From the NCBI GenBank assembly GCA_008973525.1, contig WACJ01000184.1, positions 620,001 to 684,000 of the forward strand: 64,000 nucleotides of DNA. Direction: 5' to 3'. The position numbers were made by a program, and so were the translations under genes. The notes below the pieces were generated by a model. That model was not told the DNA's origin and did not search any database. It saw only the letters and a program-made list of their open reading frames with translations. Within the stretch, counting starts at the first letter, position 1. Each line of letters begins with the position of its first letter. The DNA comes from Stenopsyche tienmushanensis (Eukaryota > Arthropoda > Insecta > Trichoptera > Stenopsychidae). Of the stretch, positions 47,247 to 59,999 are shown one piece after another.

Positions 47247-48895
47247 ATGGATCCAAATTTGATGCTTTATCTTTTTCTCAAAAAAGAAACTGCAACGCGC
47301 GCCATTAAAAATATTTGCGATGTACTAGACGATATTTTAAGTGGTCAAAATCGGTTCCAGAAATTCCGATCTGGAAATTTTGATTTAAAAAATTGCCCTG
47401 GAAGTTGAAGACTGTTTAAGGTAGATGGCGCCACATTAACTACTGAAATCGAAAGTAATCCAACAGCAACTATTGAAAAAATATCGCCCAATCTTGGGTA
47501 CTCATGATCGAGTGTTCAAAGAAATCTAAAAAAAAATCTGAAAGGTGTGGAGACACACAAGCTATGCGAAGTGAACCTGATCGATCTCATTATCGCATGC
47601 GAACAATTTCTAAAAATGGAATCCAAAACGCCGTTTTTAGGCGACTTAATTTTAGATTAAGCGGAAAGAAATGTCATTTTTTTGTTATTTGGAGAAAAAA
47701 TTTTTTTTAATAAAAGCTGTGCAATATTACTCAATTAAATAGTTTCCATTGTTATTTATAATCGCCTTCCATAGATTAGGTAGCTTTTTAATGCCTCTTT
47801 CGTAAAATTCGGCCGGTTTTCCACTAAAGTAAGAATCCAAATGATTTTTCACTTTTTCAACAGAAGTGATTTTTTTTATCGCGAAGCGAATGCTCTAATG
47901 ACTTGAAAAGATGATAGTCTGAAAGTGCAACATCAGGAGAATATGGTAGATATTACATCACTTCCAAATCCAGCTTCTTTATTTTGTTCTGCGTAATCCT
48001 TGCTACGTGTGGTCTTGCATTATCATGCTGCAATTGTATTCTTTGGTTGTTAACTAGCACTGATCGCTTTTTGAGCATTTCCGCTTTTAACCTATCTAAT
48101 TATCCACAGTATAGCTTTGCTGTGATAGTTTGGCCAGATTTTAATAATTCGTAGTGAATTACGCCAAAAAAATCCCACCAAACATAAAGGAGGACCTTTT
48201 TCAAGGATAATGACGGTCGAGGGGTAGAAATAGGTACTTTATTTGAAGAAAACCACTGGCTTGGACACAATTTCTGGCTTGGACATTTTCACTCTATGGC
48301 TAAAATATAAAAATATTTGAAAAAGTAAGACAAACAACAGAGCTTCAAAATGACATCAACCTTGACGTATTCACTCGACTACTATCCGAGACAAACTGAC
48401 GGCAAAGGACGCAACCAAAAAAAATGACATTTCTTTCCGCTTTACCTAATAACTGGAGATGAAAAATGAGTTCTTCAATTTAATTATGAACACAAAAATC
48501 AATGGCTATGGAAGGATCAAGTAGCAAAACCGACCCCTAAGCCAGAAATATTAAAAAAACGACCCTCTCTCGTTCATTAAAGACAAGTTTTTTTACAGCC
48601 CACATACAGCGAAAAAAACGCGGGAAAAAATAAACAGCCTTGGATGGAAGACAATTTGACATCTTCCTTAAATTTCAGACATCACTCCGTCGGATTTCCA
48701 TATTTTTAGATCTATGCAGCATTATTTGAATGGGAAAAAATACAATACAAACGATGAGGTCATGGATTTTTAGATATTTTCGTTCGAAGCCCGTGATGTT
48801 TTATGACAGAGGCTGAGGTGTTTTATGAGAGAGATAAAATGTTACCAGATAGGTGGAGAGAGATTATATCTAACGATGGAAATTACGTTTTGTAA
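47247..48895 (+). pseudogene. mariner transposase relic (outer), split by a nested mariner
   Basis: The plus strand starts at ATG 47247 and carries the DNA-binding half: FQKFRSGNFDLKN, then TEIESNPTATIEKISPNLGY. In-frame TGA stops at 47406-47408 and 47505-47507 show decay. At 47654 the frame is broken by a 792-bp insertion and resumes at 48449 with ITGDEKWVLQFNYEHKNQWL, the first catalytic block. After PKPEILKKRPSLVH comes a deletion that removes the second aspartate region, then DITPSDFHIFRSMQHYLNGK (third catalytic block) and the C-terminus EVFYERDKMLPDRWREIISN, stop at 48893-48895. Terminal repeats were not found. Confidence 0.9.
47655..48446 (-). mobile_element. mariner element (inner), 792 bp, inserted in the outer mariner
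   Basis: TA at 47653-47654 and 48447-48448 is the target duplication. Inverted repeats: GATTAAGCGGAAAGAAATGT and, reversed, GGTAAAGCGGAAAGAAATGT, both followed by CATTTTTTT. The minus strand holds the C-terminal half of a different mariner transposase: LYVWWDFFGVIHYELLKSGQ, HDNARPHVARITQNKIKKLD, YLPYSPDVALSDYHLFKSLE (last catalytic aspartates) and a C-terminal part in which frames shift. The DNA-binding half is missing, so it moved as a deletion derivative with a transposase supplied elsewhere. It lies antisense to its host. Confidence 0.93.
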
Positions 48896-50659
48896 TAATA
48901 TGCATTCATATCTTTCATTTAAAAACGAAAATCTTTATGTGTATATCTTATATAGCCCTTTAAAAAGCCGTCCATTAAAAATTGAATTGAAAATATAATT
49001 TTAGCTTGTATACGATTTTTAAATACTTCCATGGACATGCTTATTACAAAGTCGATGTACGACAAGACCTCAAGGAAGAATCACAAAAAATCTTATTATC
49101 TGACGTCTTTTCAGTTTGTTTAAACAATTTTAATCACATTGGACTTTGAAACAGTGCATTTTAAAAATGATAATCAATCTTCGTCAATGAATATACACAC
49201 AAAAAATCATGATGGTAATTAAATTAATATTTCTTTTTGGCGTGGCGGTTTCACAATATGGATGATATTGCATTATTTTCATAGCAAAAATTAATTTAAA
49301 CTTGAATATTTGTTCTCGGTATATTAAATATTAGTACTATTGACAGATCAAAACCAATTGCGACATCACCATAAGAGAAATTTGTTAAAGTAATAATTGA
49401 ATTAATTAACAAAATCACATTGCATAAATGGTACATTATCGATTACACGTTCAATTAAACCGGTTCAATTAGAACCAGTTATTATATGATTGTGTACACA
49501 GAAACGTGCCTATTGTTGCTTTTGATTGATTTCATAACAGCAAAAATATGTGATCATATTATCAATTATTTTAAGCAATTTTAGAGGATGTATACTTATG
49601 TTAAATATTTTTGCTGTGTTAATTCTTTGTATAACCATTTCAACAAAACTGTAAAACAATATTTGAAGAAGTGGACGGTCGTCAGAGGTCTTTTAAGGCA
49701 AATAAATGTCTTAAACGTTCCAATTTATTTTGCAGATGGCCTATTTAATATTTCGAAAGTCTGACGATAACACTTTTCTGTATTTATTGAATCATGGAAT
49801 AATGGCACAATTCGAATTACAACCCAAATATCACTATTTAACCACAATAATAATTAAAACCACATGTTTTACTTAGGAATTAAACATACAGATATTTTTT
49901 TAAACTATCTTATTATCAATTAAACTCGTTGTTGCCAAGAAAATATAATAATTTAGGTCTACAAAATGTGTTCTATAACAGCTGCCAAAGGCGTAGCAAG
50001 GTTTTTGTCGCCCTCAGCAAATTAACACATCAAACTTTAATCTTAAACAACTTGATTAAACATATTTTTAAGACACGTTGCATGCTTCATGTTCGCGGAA
50101 ACTCAATTACTGAATGGAAAGACCCCGTTGATTTACGTACCTTAATTGAAAACTCTCATAAAATTGGAAGGATTTGCTTATAAAATGATCCATTACTTCC
50201 ATATTAAACTATAATAGAAATATACTATTAGAATAAAATATTTATTTAGATGGGACAAGGCCAGATTCATTAATATTGTCATTAAATGATATTATCATCG
50301 TTGCAAATATGATACTAATAATTGACCCTGTCCGACTTCATTATATATCATCCTCGACAGATCCTTATACATACGTTAAAATACAATCATATAAGAAAAG
50401 TGCAATTGAATTACACAAGTCCTCGAATATTTCCAGTTGGGATTTTTTGTTTAAATTTGTTAAATACGTCAAATTGAGCATAAAAATATTAGTGTATTTC
50501 GTCTTTTTTGCCACTTATAGCAATGTTCTTTGGCAATCCAAACGTAAAAAATGTCCTTAAAATTAAATACCTTTTAATAGTCGAATAATTTTAAATAATT
50601 TTGAAGACCTTAATCAATTTTTTATCATTTGCAAAAAATCGATAAAAATTTAAGCGATT
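48896..50659. other. AT-rich non-coding stretch
   Basis: Two plus-strand open runs (49929-50183 and 50276-50560) lack family resemblance; the first contains HVRGNSITEWKDPVDLRTLI and could be a fragment of an unknown protein. Near 49982 GCCAAAGGCGTAGCAAGG resembles hAT-type ends. None is firm. Confidence 0.35.
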
Positions 50660-51270
50660 TTAGGTTGATCTGATTTTATTAGTTTGTGCCTGTATGATCT
50701 TTCATCTCATTAATACTATCATAATTTTTATTTCTTAATAAGTGTTCTAATGATATAATAATAAACGATAACCAGAAAATGTGAAATCTGATGAATACGG
50801 TCAATGGAGTAGTTTTAAACCAAGTTCCATTATTTTTTGTGTCAATTTCGCAAAAAGGCATTGTCATAAAACTGATCATTTTTTTAAATAAATTCTTACT
50901 TTTTTCGTTCTAATTGTTGACAAAATAGTACTGCTATGCTTATTTGATCAGATTTAAGCAATTCAAAATAATTACTCCATTAATATCCCACCATAAACAG
51001 AAAAGGACCTTTATTATAGTTAATGATATCATCGTAAGCCACAAAAAAGGTGCAAAAATTGTTTCAGGCTGCTCCTGAACTGTTAAAAATTCCTTGACTT
51101 GGATATAATTCCATTAATGATGTTAAGACATTGTGATCAAATTTATTGAGTCGTCCATCCTATCCTAACGATGTTCTTGAGGCCATTTTTAAATGTTTTT
51201 ACCCACGTATGAAACACAATCGATTCAAAACTCCCATTTTCTGCAAAAAAAGGTTTGTTCTGAGCCATGC
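50660..51270 (-). pseudogene. mariner transposase relic
   Basis: Reading the minus strand from 51260: FHTWVKTFKNGLKNIVRIGW resembles the helix-turn-helix/RW part; then SVYGGILMEYYFELLKSDQI (second catalytic block region, cf. VWWD..GV...ELL), and at 50740-50690 SLEHLLRNKNYDSINEMK, which follows the third catalytic block. Many stops and frame changes; no terminal repeats recognised. Confidence 0.6.
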
Positions 51271-51571
51271 CTTGATACAAAGTGACTGTAAAATTATTTA
51301 AAATTTTGATGACTTTCAAGTATCCCTTATGTTCCTTATTCGACTACTTATTCATAGTTTTCTTATTAAAATTAAGTGTGACAAGATAACAGAATATAAC
51401 CAATCAATTATTCGAATAACGAATATGAAATTGGTAAAATATTTGAGTATTCGAATACTTTGTATATTTTTATGAGGGTGATTCAAATATAACCCGGAAT
51501 TTTAATGTACAAATTTATTGGTGATATATAAAAATATAAATGAGGTATTTTATTTTTTTACGTGACTTCCT

Positions 51572-52130
51572 TCATTTGAATTTGCATTTATTCCATTGCA
51601 TAGGAACGTTTTTGATCTCGTCACTGAAGAAAGAAGGTGAGAAGTAGCATCCTCTGTTGCGCAACGCGTTTTCTCGCAAACAAAGGCGTGAAATTAAATG
51701 AAATTTAAGTTTAAGGCCAAAAAAATCCCAATATTTACATTTCAAAAATACATATTTTAAAAATAAAAGTGCATCGAATCTTTCTGCTTTTAAATCAGAT
51801 CGTAATTTCATTTTTTTAAGAGCCTGCTGTCGAAAAAACCGCCTCAGAAATGTCGTTGAAGTTGGTTTTATTGACCGTGGAAAATCATAAATAATATCTA
51901 AAGCATCACTATCATAATTTTTCAATAAACTTCATATTATCCTTATAAATGTATGGTGCTCTGATCCCAATTATATCGGCAAATCGGTTGTCCAACTGTT
52001 TCTGATTCTGTTACTTCCATTTCGCTGTTTATTATCTGCACTTTGAATACTTCGAAGACACTTAAAAGATTGTTAAAAAGGATACCAGTGTAACAGCCTC
52101 CTTTTTTAACGGATATTTCATATATTCTGT
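51572..52130 (-). pseudogene. hAT transposase C-terminal relic
   Basis: On the minus strand a 117-codon open run (51925-51572) includes KPTSTTFLRRFFRQQALKKM then KLRSDLKAERFDALLFLKYV, matching the hAT dimerisation region (P-T-S-..E-R-.FS..G.......R..L....V.ALLFLK). The glutamate-arginine pair expected after PTST is altered. Upstream pieces (NKQRNGSNRIR, GQPICRYN-type) are broken by stops. The run after about codon 58 is beyond the usual end of the family. Confidence 0.55.
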
Positions 52131-54309
52131 AGAGGGAAGAACTTTCCCCGTTTCTAAATATAATACTAATGTGATTCGCCTTGTATTTTTTCTTTCTTTT
52201 CGTAAAAATATATTTATATACGATTTTAAATCTTTTAATGATTTATTGACTGATTCAGAGAGTAAAAGATTTTTTTAGCATCATGCTTATTGAGATCTTA
52301 TTTTAACTTTCTAAATTTTTTATTTAAAAAAAACGAATAATTCGAATATTCGATTGGAATTGGAATATCCTTAGACGTTGTCTATGTAATGGAAGCAATT
52401 GAGCATCCAGAGATATTTCAGGAAGGATCCATAAAATATTTTTTATGCTCAATTAGCAAGAAAAACTCAAGTTAATCGATATATTTTATTGAATTGATAT
52501 TGATCGATAAGTCTTTCGTCAAAAAAAGCAAACTTATAATATTTTAGTATCGCATTTTCAGCGCTTTTTAGCATCTATCAATCAAATCAATCAATCAAAA
52601 AACAGAATTTAATGATATTGACTATCTGGAATTATCAATGCTATTAATGTGTTTTTACAATTTTATGCATCAGAATCTATCGTTGATAATCTATTTCTTG
52701 TATTATATTCAAAATATGATATAGTGACATCATCGTCAATTATATTCATATACAAGTCTCCTTATTGACCTCAATCCATATGGACTCTTTGCTGAAACGT
52801 TCAATATTCTAACATAACAACAACAGAGAATAATATAGATTTACATTTTTATTTGACTAAGATCAAGTTGAATTAATCGACCGTGATCTTGTATTATTAA
52901 CAATTGTTAAGCATTACGCGATCAGGTCAATGTTATAATCATTGTTTAACTTGGCCTTTCTGCAACATAAATTTTCCTTTGGCGTTGAACAAATAAGTTT
53001 TACACGTTTATGATATAATTAAATCGTTTGACGTTTTGAGCATTCAATGTAAGATGTGTTTCAGGCGATTCCTTGAAATTGCCCACGCAAAAGAATGAAG
53101 CCTTCTTCGAAACTACGTCATGAAAAACCAATGCCGGGAAAAAATGTATGTCTTCCTCTTGAAATTTGCATACGGCAAAGAGATGAGACACTTTGATGGA
53201 CAAAGTCCATTTAAAAATAATATCAATACGTCATCGCGCTAACAAATCATCGAGCGCATCCTCCTTGAAGTTTTATTGACCTTAAATTTTATATCGCTAA
53301 TTGTCGATGATGTTTAATGGTTAAACATGAAAAGTAAGTGTTGACCAATAGTTTTCTATAGTGAAATCTCTTCAGCATTGCAAAACTGCAAGGCAATGTG
53401 TTTTCGCAATTGCTATTAATCGACATAAGGTCAATGTGTATTAAATAGGCTAGTCGTCCTTGCTAATTTTACATTATTTTTTAATGCAATAGTACTTATC
53501 ATTATTAACACTATAAATGCGGAAATATATATATATATTATAAGATTAAATACATGAATCATTGAAAATAGTTTCTAAGAACATTTAAAGCCTATCCATT
53601 GATTTTATCTTTGTTTGCGTATATTTAACATTAACAATTAGTGACAATGAACAAAAAAATTTGAAAGATGAAAAACTATGCGTGATACGTGGGAAAATCC
53701 AAGATCATATTTTATTATTCAACCATGAAGTTTCATAAGAAAGCTGTATCATTTTATGCGTTTTTTCGCACAGTATAATGCATTATTAATCCATTGAATA
53801 GAAACATGAATATTATTTAAATTTAATTATATCTGTATAAAGATATTTGTTTTTGCTGTGTACATTGTAATTCTTAAGCTGAAAAACACAAAAGCTTTAA
53901 CATAAAACATTTTTGTTGCAAAGAGGGAGAATTTGTAATTCGGTTGGTTTCTAAATATTTTTTATTTGTTTACAATCATCACCGAGGAAATTTAATTAAA
54001 CTCAAAAAAAAGTATAATTTTCATGATAAAAAAAACTGATAAAAACAATTATAATACCCAGAATTCAGTTGAACACTCAGTACTAAGAAAATTTTATTCA
54101 AATATATTTTATGTAAAATATTGTTGAATAGAACTGACATAGTAACAGTAGGGATAGAAATAACATGAAGAAATTTAAGTATGATAAAAAATAATTAATA
54201 GACTAATGAACTAATGATGGTAACGATTATTTTAACTTTTTTAACTGTAAGTCTAGACTAAATCTAACTATGATATGCTAAACTGTACATTACAGGTTAT
54301 ATATACATA
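52131..54309. other. AT-rich non-coding stretch
   Basis: No gene recognised. A minus-strand run (53203-53000) reads VSHLFAVCKFQEEDIHFFPA and looks protein-like but has no ATG and no family. An AT microsatellite lies at 53527-53540. Confidence 0.4.
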
Positions 54310-55145
54310 TGTTTTGAAGAGTTTATACAAGCGAACGAAGAGATAGCTATGATACATCGAGAGAAGAGGGATGATAAACCGTCGATGCTTCGGTTGTAGG
54401 AATAGTGAGTAGTCATCCGATCCCTTTTTTGGGATATCAATAAGGTCTGATTTTCCTATTGAAATTACAGTAAAGTAAGGCTCTGGGTCTCATTATCCTG
54501 CTGCTCGAGCATGAGGAGAAGGATTTGATGATTGGATTTTGAACTAAAGAAAGGGAATTGAAAAAGTTAGAGGAGAGTTTGACAATGTGGTCTTTTAGAA
54601 GGAGAATGTCGGCTTCAAAGTGAAGTTGGGAGTTTTGGAAGAGGAGGAAGTTTCTTAGATGATATCTACGTAAAAAGCAATCGAATCGAGGGTGGATTGA
54701 TTTAGGGATATCGCTAGTGTATAGTGAGAATAAAAGGGGAACAAGAATGGAGCCTTGGGGGATATGGGTCGAGAATCGGAAACGGTATTGGAGTCTTTGG
54801 CTCGGAAGGATCGATCAGAAAGGTAACTGTAAATAATGTGGATGGTGGAGTCCTTGATGCCGAAGGAAATAAGTTTGAAAATTAGTCCCTCGTGCTATAC
54901 CTTATCGAAGGCCTTGCCGACGTCGAGGAAACCGATACCCGTACACCTCTTCATTTCAAAGCCCTCGTGGATAAACTTCGTAACAGTTGATGGATTGAAG
55001 AGTGAGCCCTTCGTAATCCGAATTGCTCCGGAGGAAGGACGTTGAGAAATTTTGTTTTCCACCTCAAGTCGAGAAAGAATTATGGCTTTGAGAAGTTTGC
55101 CTAAAATGGGGATAAGGCTAATTGGACGATACGATATAAAGTAGC
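54310..55145 (-). pseudogene. Jockey-type non-LTR retrotransposon reverse transcriptase relic
   Basis: On the minus strand from 55139: YRPISLIPILGKLLKAIILS, PPPEQFGLRRAHSSIHQLLR, then after frame changes FLDVGKAFDKV (active-site block A region) with a stop where W is expected, EGLIFKLISFGIKDSTIHII and YLSDRSFRA, then a degraded NDIPKS-type block. The order matches the fingers-palm part of LINE reverse transcriptases. The YADD/FADD box that should follow is not readable, and frameshifts plus stops make it inactive. GC content is above the flanks. Confidence 0.85.
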
Positions 55146-55799
55146 AGAGGTGACTATATACTTTGAGGTCATATATACTTAAATAATCGCATTTATTTTT
55201 TTAAGATCTTACCTCTTCTTCAGGATAATTTTCTATTATTTCCGTACAAACTTTCAAGAACAACAAGATGCGTACAAATTTTCGCAATAAACTACAAGCA
55301 TTGTTTCTCGGATCTACTCATAATCACAAAATTAATATGATGAAACAACACAACGTCATGAATTTAAAGAATTATTTCCATAATTGTGTGCTCATAATTA
55401 AATATCTCTTTCCGTTGTATAATAACGTCACTGCCTTAACAAGAAGGTTTTTCATATTTTCTTATACGTCACCATAATCACAGTTTCATCCATTAGCTTC
55501 ATGATCTTTGCCTAATGATTTTTTCTAAAACAGTCTTCATATTTTCATAGCAGCAATTCACTACTGCTCTAATGCATTTTCATTGTCGATATGAGGATAT
55601 AGAAAAAAATAATTATACATTTTTTTTAAACTACCCAAAGTGAAACTATTAAAATATATAAGTATACTATATTAAAATAATTCTGGCTGTAAATTGTGTG
55701 TCTTTAAAATTATAATAATGTGTAATATTAATTTTCTTATTATATTATACTGGATATTTCAATAGAGACGCTCAAAATTTGTTCTAACTGTAACATATA
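55146..55799. other. AT-rich non-coding stretch
   Basis: Nothing recognised apart from the left border with the Jockey relic. Confidence 0.4.
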
Positions 55800-56480
55800 T
55801 CTCTAACTGTAGGTATGCGAAATTAAAGTTGCTCGAAATCAGCTCGAAGTTGCTCGAAATCAAGTTTAGCTCAATAGTTTATCGTGTTTGGTTGTTTTTT
55901 TTTAAGCAAAAATGTCAAAATATATTAATAAAGGAACAAAAGGTAAAGAAGTTCAAGGAATTTAAAAAAAAAGACATTATCATGGGAACTCGACTGGAAT
56001 CAAAAACTGCTGCAAATGGCACAAAACCATTTCTTTAAAAGATAACCAAAACTTGAAGATCTGACTCCATTTATTGGCCAAGAGATAAAACAGCATCATT
56101 AATTAATTCAAAGATGCTTGGGTAGCCATATTCAAAATGCTAATTAATGTTTTAACTCGATGGTTTGGCGACTGGCTCCAAAGCAACTGCATTCTGGTGT
56201 AAAAATCATTGAAATATTAACGTACATTGCTGCTGGAATATTTAATAACGACTATAGCTTCATTTTGAAAATGATGAATATATCAAGTATAATTATTGGC
56301 ACCTACTATAAAGTCTTTGCTGAAAATACCGACGAAGCGTGAGTAGCGAGGTAAAACCGTAAGAGTCTTTCTGAGACAAAAGTAGCTCGAATAGCCCGTA
56401 AACAACAGTTAGTCGATGATAATCAACTTTTTGAAAAAGCTGAAGATCTATTATATGCACCTGGAATCATTGATTGATCG
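55800..56480 (+). pseudogene. Relic of a transposon-associated protein family, C-terminus
   Basis: Near the end the plus strand reads, across frame changes, IAAGIFN, IIIGTYYKVFAENTDEA, then ARIARKQQLVDDNQLFEKAE and DLLYAPGIID before a stop at about 56475. This ending (ER..A...A...R...K.........E...YgpGI.D) is common in large multi-copy insect and cnidarian proteins of transposon origin. I cannot name the superfamily with certainty. Upstream pieces from 55829 may belong to the same element. Confidence 0.4.
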
Positions 56481-57640
56481 ATAAGTCACTAAAATTGATA
56501 GTTTTATCGCATTGACACTTTAAACGAGACTATCTCGAAACTGCATTTTCAAAATGTTCGCCAATTGTAGCTTAAAATGTTGTCGATCGATCTGTCTGAA
56601 ATTTTGTTATATTTCTCACTTGTTTATTAATTTTTTTTATTGAAATATATTAAAAACTTTCTAAATAGCTACGAAAGTTGTCTATAAATACTAAGCCTCT
56701 GATCGATAAAACAATATATGGTAAATTTTAATAAAGACTATTAAATATTAAAGATCAGACCTCTCTAAGGATTGCGTCTGCGTCTTTAGATTTGCATCAA
56801 GATCATGCATAGCCTTCCACTGATTTTTTAAAACATTTTATAATGCATTGATAATAGAACATAATTGTACTAATATTGAAGATGTTCAATAATAATAAAT
56901 TTTCCCCTCACGACGCCATATATGAAAAAGACAAATCATATACATTTTCCTGGTCTTTATTTACCTGTCGCGTTGTATGTTCGTATTATTAAATATAAAT
57001 TGTGCATAATTTGTATGATATTTATACATTTTATTCTTGTTACTTAATGATATAATCGTGACAACCTTTGATTTTTAATCATTCATTACAATTAATACAA
57101 AAAAGGCTTTTAATACACACGTCTTTCCCCCAGGTCGTTTATTTTATATTTCATATTCCAAATTCTAATGTGAAATATTGCCGAATTTAATCTCTAATAT
57201 TACAGTGTAAAAATCTGACGAATCTTGATTGTTTTTATAATATTATAATGCAATTTCCCATTGAAAAAATATGCAAACATATGGTGTCTATTGAAATCTA
57301 ACACCGAAACGTGATATTATCGATACAATACGATATCGGATTATTTGAGGTCATCCACCAAATGATTCCCTGAACAAACTATACTGCGTCTGATTTTCTG
57401 TATACTGTTTCGATGTTTACATAGTCGATAAAGCAGTGGCAGAACTATGAAGGCTTTCGATGCGTATTGATTGTCAGAAAAATATAATATTCCGGTATCG
57501 ACGCACAAATATGATAACTAAAGATAACTTCTTCCTTTCCTGAATTGGTTTTATCAGCTTTAATAAATAGTTTGCTGTCGGAAGCGTCCATCAAATTATG
57601 ACTTCCATTTCAACCACTTTTTTATTAGATAATATATAAA
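56481..57640. other. AT-rich non-coding stretch
   Basis: No feature recognised. Confidence 0.45.
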
Positions 57641-57900
57641 TATATGGAGTTTTTTAGATTTACGCGAGTCATATTTATATGATTTTAATGTTCAAAATGT
57701 TTGAAAAAACCAGGTATTCAATTTCGAACCACCTCTTGGGTTCATTATCAAGGATTCAAGATCAAAGAGTCAAGGTGAATCAAGATAAAAATTCGATTAT
57801 AAAAACTTAATAAAACGCCATCGAACACTCGGGTTTTCAAACATTTTAAAAATTAAAATCATATAAATATGACTCGCGTAAATATCAAAAACTCCATATA
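57641..57900. mobile_element. ~260-bp MITE with ~65-bp terminal inverted repeats
   Basis: Left arm TATATGGAGTTTTTTAGATT then TACGCGAGTCATATTTATAT; right arm is its inverse ending at ACTCCATATA. The pairing continues through GATTTTAAT to AAAATGTTTGAAAA. Only about 130 bp lies between arms. It is flanked by AT repeats (the right side runs into an (AT)n tract at 57896-57912), so target duplication cannot be read. Confidence 0.75.
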
Positions 57901-57974
57901 TATATATATATATTTATATTATAGTTTTTAAAATTGATGCAAGTCGTGATCAAGTATTCATATCAAGATAACTT

Positions 57975-58520
57975 CATTTTGTAATGCGAGTTCGCAATCG
58001 TTCTGTTTATATGCTTAGGCGTCCGATCGCGAAGCGCTCATTCATCATGTCAGCGATCCGAAAAGCGGACCGGTTGGACACTCAGACCTTGTGACCACTC
58101 CATCCTCTTTTAGGGATTTTTGCAGCATTTTTGAAGATAAATGCATACTAGGGGCCTTCTATGATCTGTACAAATACATGGTCATGAATTGATGCAAAAA
58201 CTCCGCCTTGTTGCTGTGAAACATCGCCAAACACTCGCTTGAAACATCATCACAACGCTGTTTTTGTTTCATTGTGAGCAAACGCGGCACCCATCTCACG
58301 CACAGCTTTCTTATGTTCAAATTTTCAATATGTGATGTACAGCATTTTTTGAAATACCTACCATCTCCTCTAGCTTGAATACTTTCAATCGACAGTCATC
58401 CAATACCATATAGTGGATTTTCTTCGCCATTTCTGGAGTAGTCTGCGCTGTTTGTCTTGGCAGCTCGTACGTTAAAATTCTGCCAACAATCGAACAGTCT
58501 AATGCAGCAATATTAAATCT
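57975..58520 (-). pseudogene. mariner transposase relic joined to the hairpin-bearing repeat (copy 3)
   Basis: On the minus strand from about 58455: MAKKIHYMVLDDCRLKVFKL, EEMVGISKNAVHHILKI, then after a frame change IRKLCVRWVPRLLTMKQKQR and CLAMFHSNKAEFLHQFMTMY, the classic region before the first catalytic aspartate. Where TVDETWIH-type sequence should come, the reading passes into the hairpin-bearing repeat at 58165-57975 (CCGGTCCGCTTTTCGGATCG on the minus strand). So the repeat family probably is part of, or replaced the centre of, this mariner. Confidence 0.7.
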
Positions 58521-59999
58521 AATCTAATAAATCAGATTATATCATTCATGGAAGACGACATAAATTTCCATTTAAAATTAAGGTGGTTTAAATATCATAT
58601 ATTGACATATAGCTCTATAAAAAAATAATGGATTTTGAACACACGATAATCAAATCTAAGTATTTACTTAATCACTCAAAATTATTCACAGATCTGACAA
58701 ATGTTAGTGATTTTTTTCCTAGTTTAAGACTTTACTCAAGATTTTTGTTTATCAGATATTCATCGATTTGAATAATTTTTATGATCATTTATTGTTCTCA
58801 ATGCCATAATGCATTTATGATATTGTGAATGTTGATTGATTGTATAATGATATTTTTTAACATATTTTCAGCCAAAAAAACTGGAAAAAATACTAAAGTT
58901 GGCGTATTAATGTAAAAAATATTCTCTTAATAAAAATCGAAAGAACAGCTCGCTATATTTAAAAATTCGCATTGACATCTATAAAATGCAAATAAATTGC
59001 AATTCATTGACCCTTCGATCGGTTTACCCATATAAACACGTTTACATTTAGTGAGGTTGTGTTAACAACTGAGCATCTAAAATAAATAGTATTAAATCTT
59101 CTTCATTCTGTAAAAAATGAAATTATACTGTCAATTCATATGTTAACAAATAAGTAATTACATCTATCAATTGATTGCTTTCTAATATATCTATGTATTT
59201 ATATTCTCGCAAAATTGTTTCTACCTGAAATAGCAATGCACTGTTAGCTCTTATTGTTGGGGAATATGACAAATAATTTGATATCCAGGGGAAAATAAGA
59301 TACATTTAATTATATTCAACGTCGCCATATCTTAAGATATATCTTAAATTTTAGCATATGTAATTATTTAATCAATTGATTAATAACATCTATAAAATAA
59401 CAGAAATTGAAATTCGTACACTCTTTCGAGTGTTTTCATTGCTTCGAATCGATTTTGTTTCAGCGCGTGATATTTGAACTTAAAAGAAGCCATAAGACTT
59501 GACATAACGAACGGTCGAATAAGACTTTTTCAATATCTTCTGTGTCATCGTACTTTCGTGTTTACAAAAGCGAAGAATCTTGCAAATGAAAGAACAAACA
59601 GAATTAATGCAGATCCTTGTTGACAGATGTGCAAACTCTAGCATTAAATACATTTATAATGTTTGAAGCTGCGTTGAAAGGTTCTGGCATAAAGAAATGA
59701 ACAATCTTCGGTAATGTCTTTCTGTTTACACGGTGTGTTGAAAATCATTAGGTCGATGTCCTCCCGATAGAAACAATAGATAGATAGATCTTTGAATCAT
59801 TCAATGCAAAATGTTCAGACTTATAATATTTTCGTCTTTGATCAGATAGCATTGAGTCTATCTTTAATATACTTTCAAGGAGAAAAAGGATTTTGTAGCT
59901 TAAATCTAAAAAAAAGCTTAAATCTAAGATAATAGCAAATTAGTAAGATTCATAAATATATAATTTTTATAGGTGAATTTCTCCAAAACTCTCGCGACC
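58521..59999. other. AT-rich non-coding stretch
   Basis: No gene or shared repeat recognised. Confidence 0.45.

Noticed and set aside
51474..51510. GGGTGATTCAAATATAACCC as a mariner terminus (similar start at 34981, GGGGTGATTCATATAAAATG)
   Set aside because: The similarity is short and no partner end or transposase of that lineage could be tied to either site.
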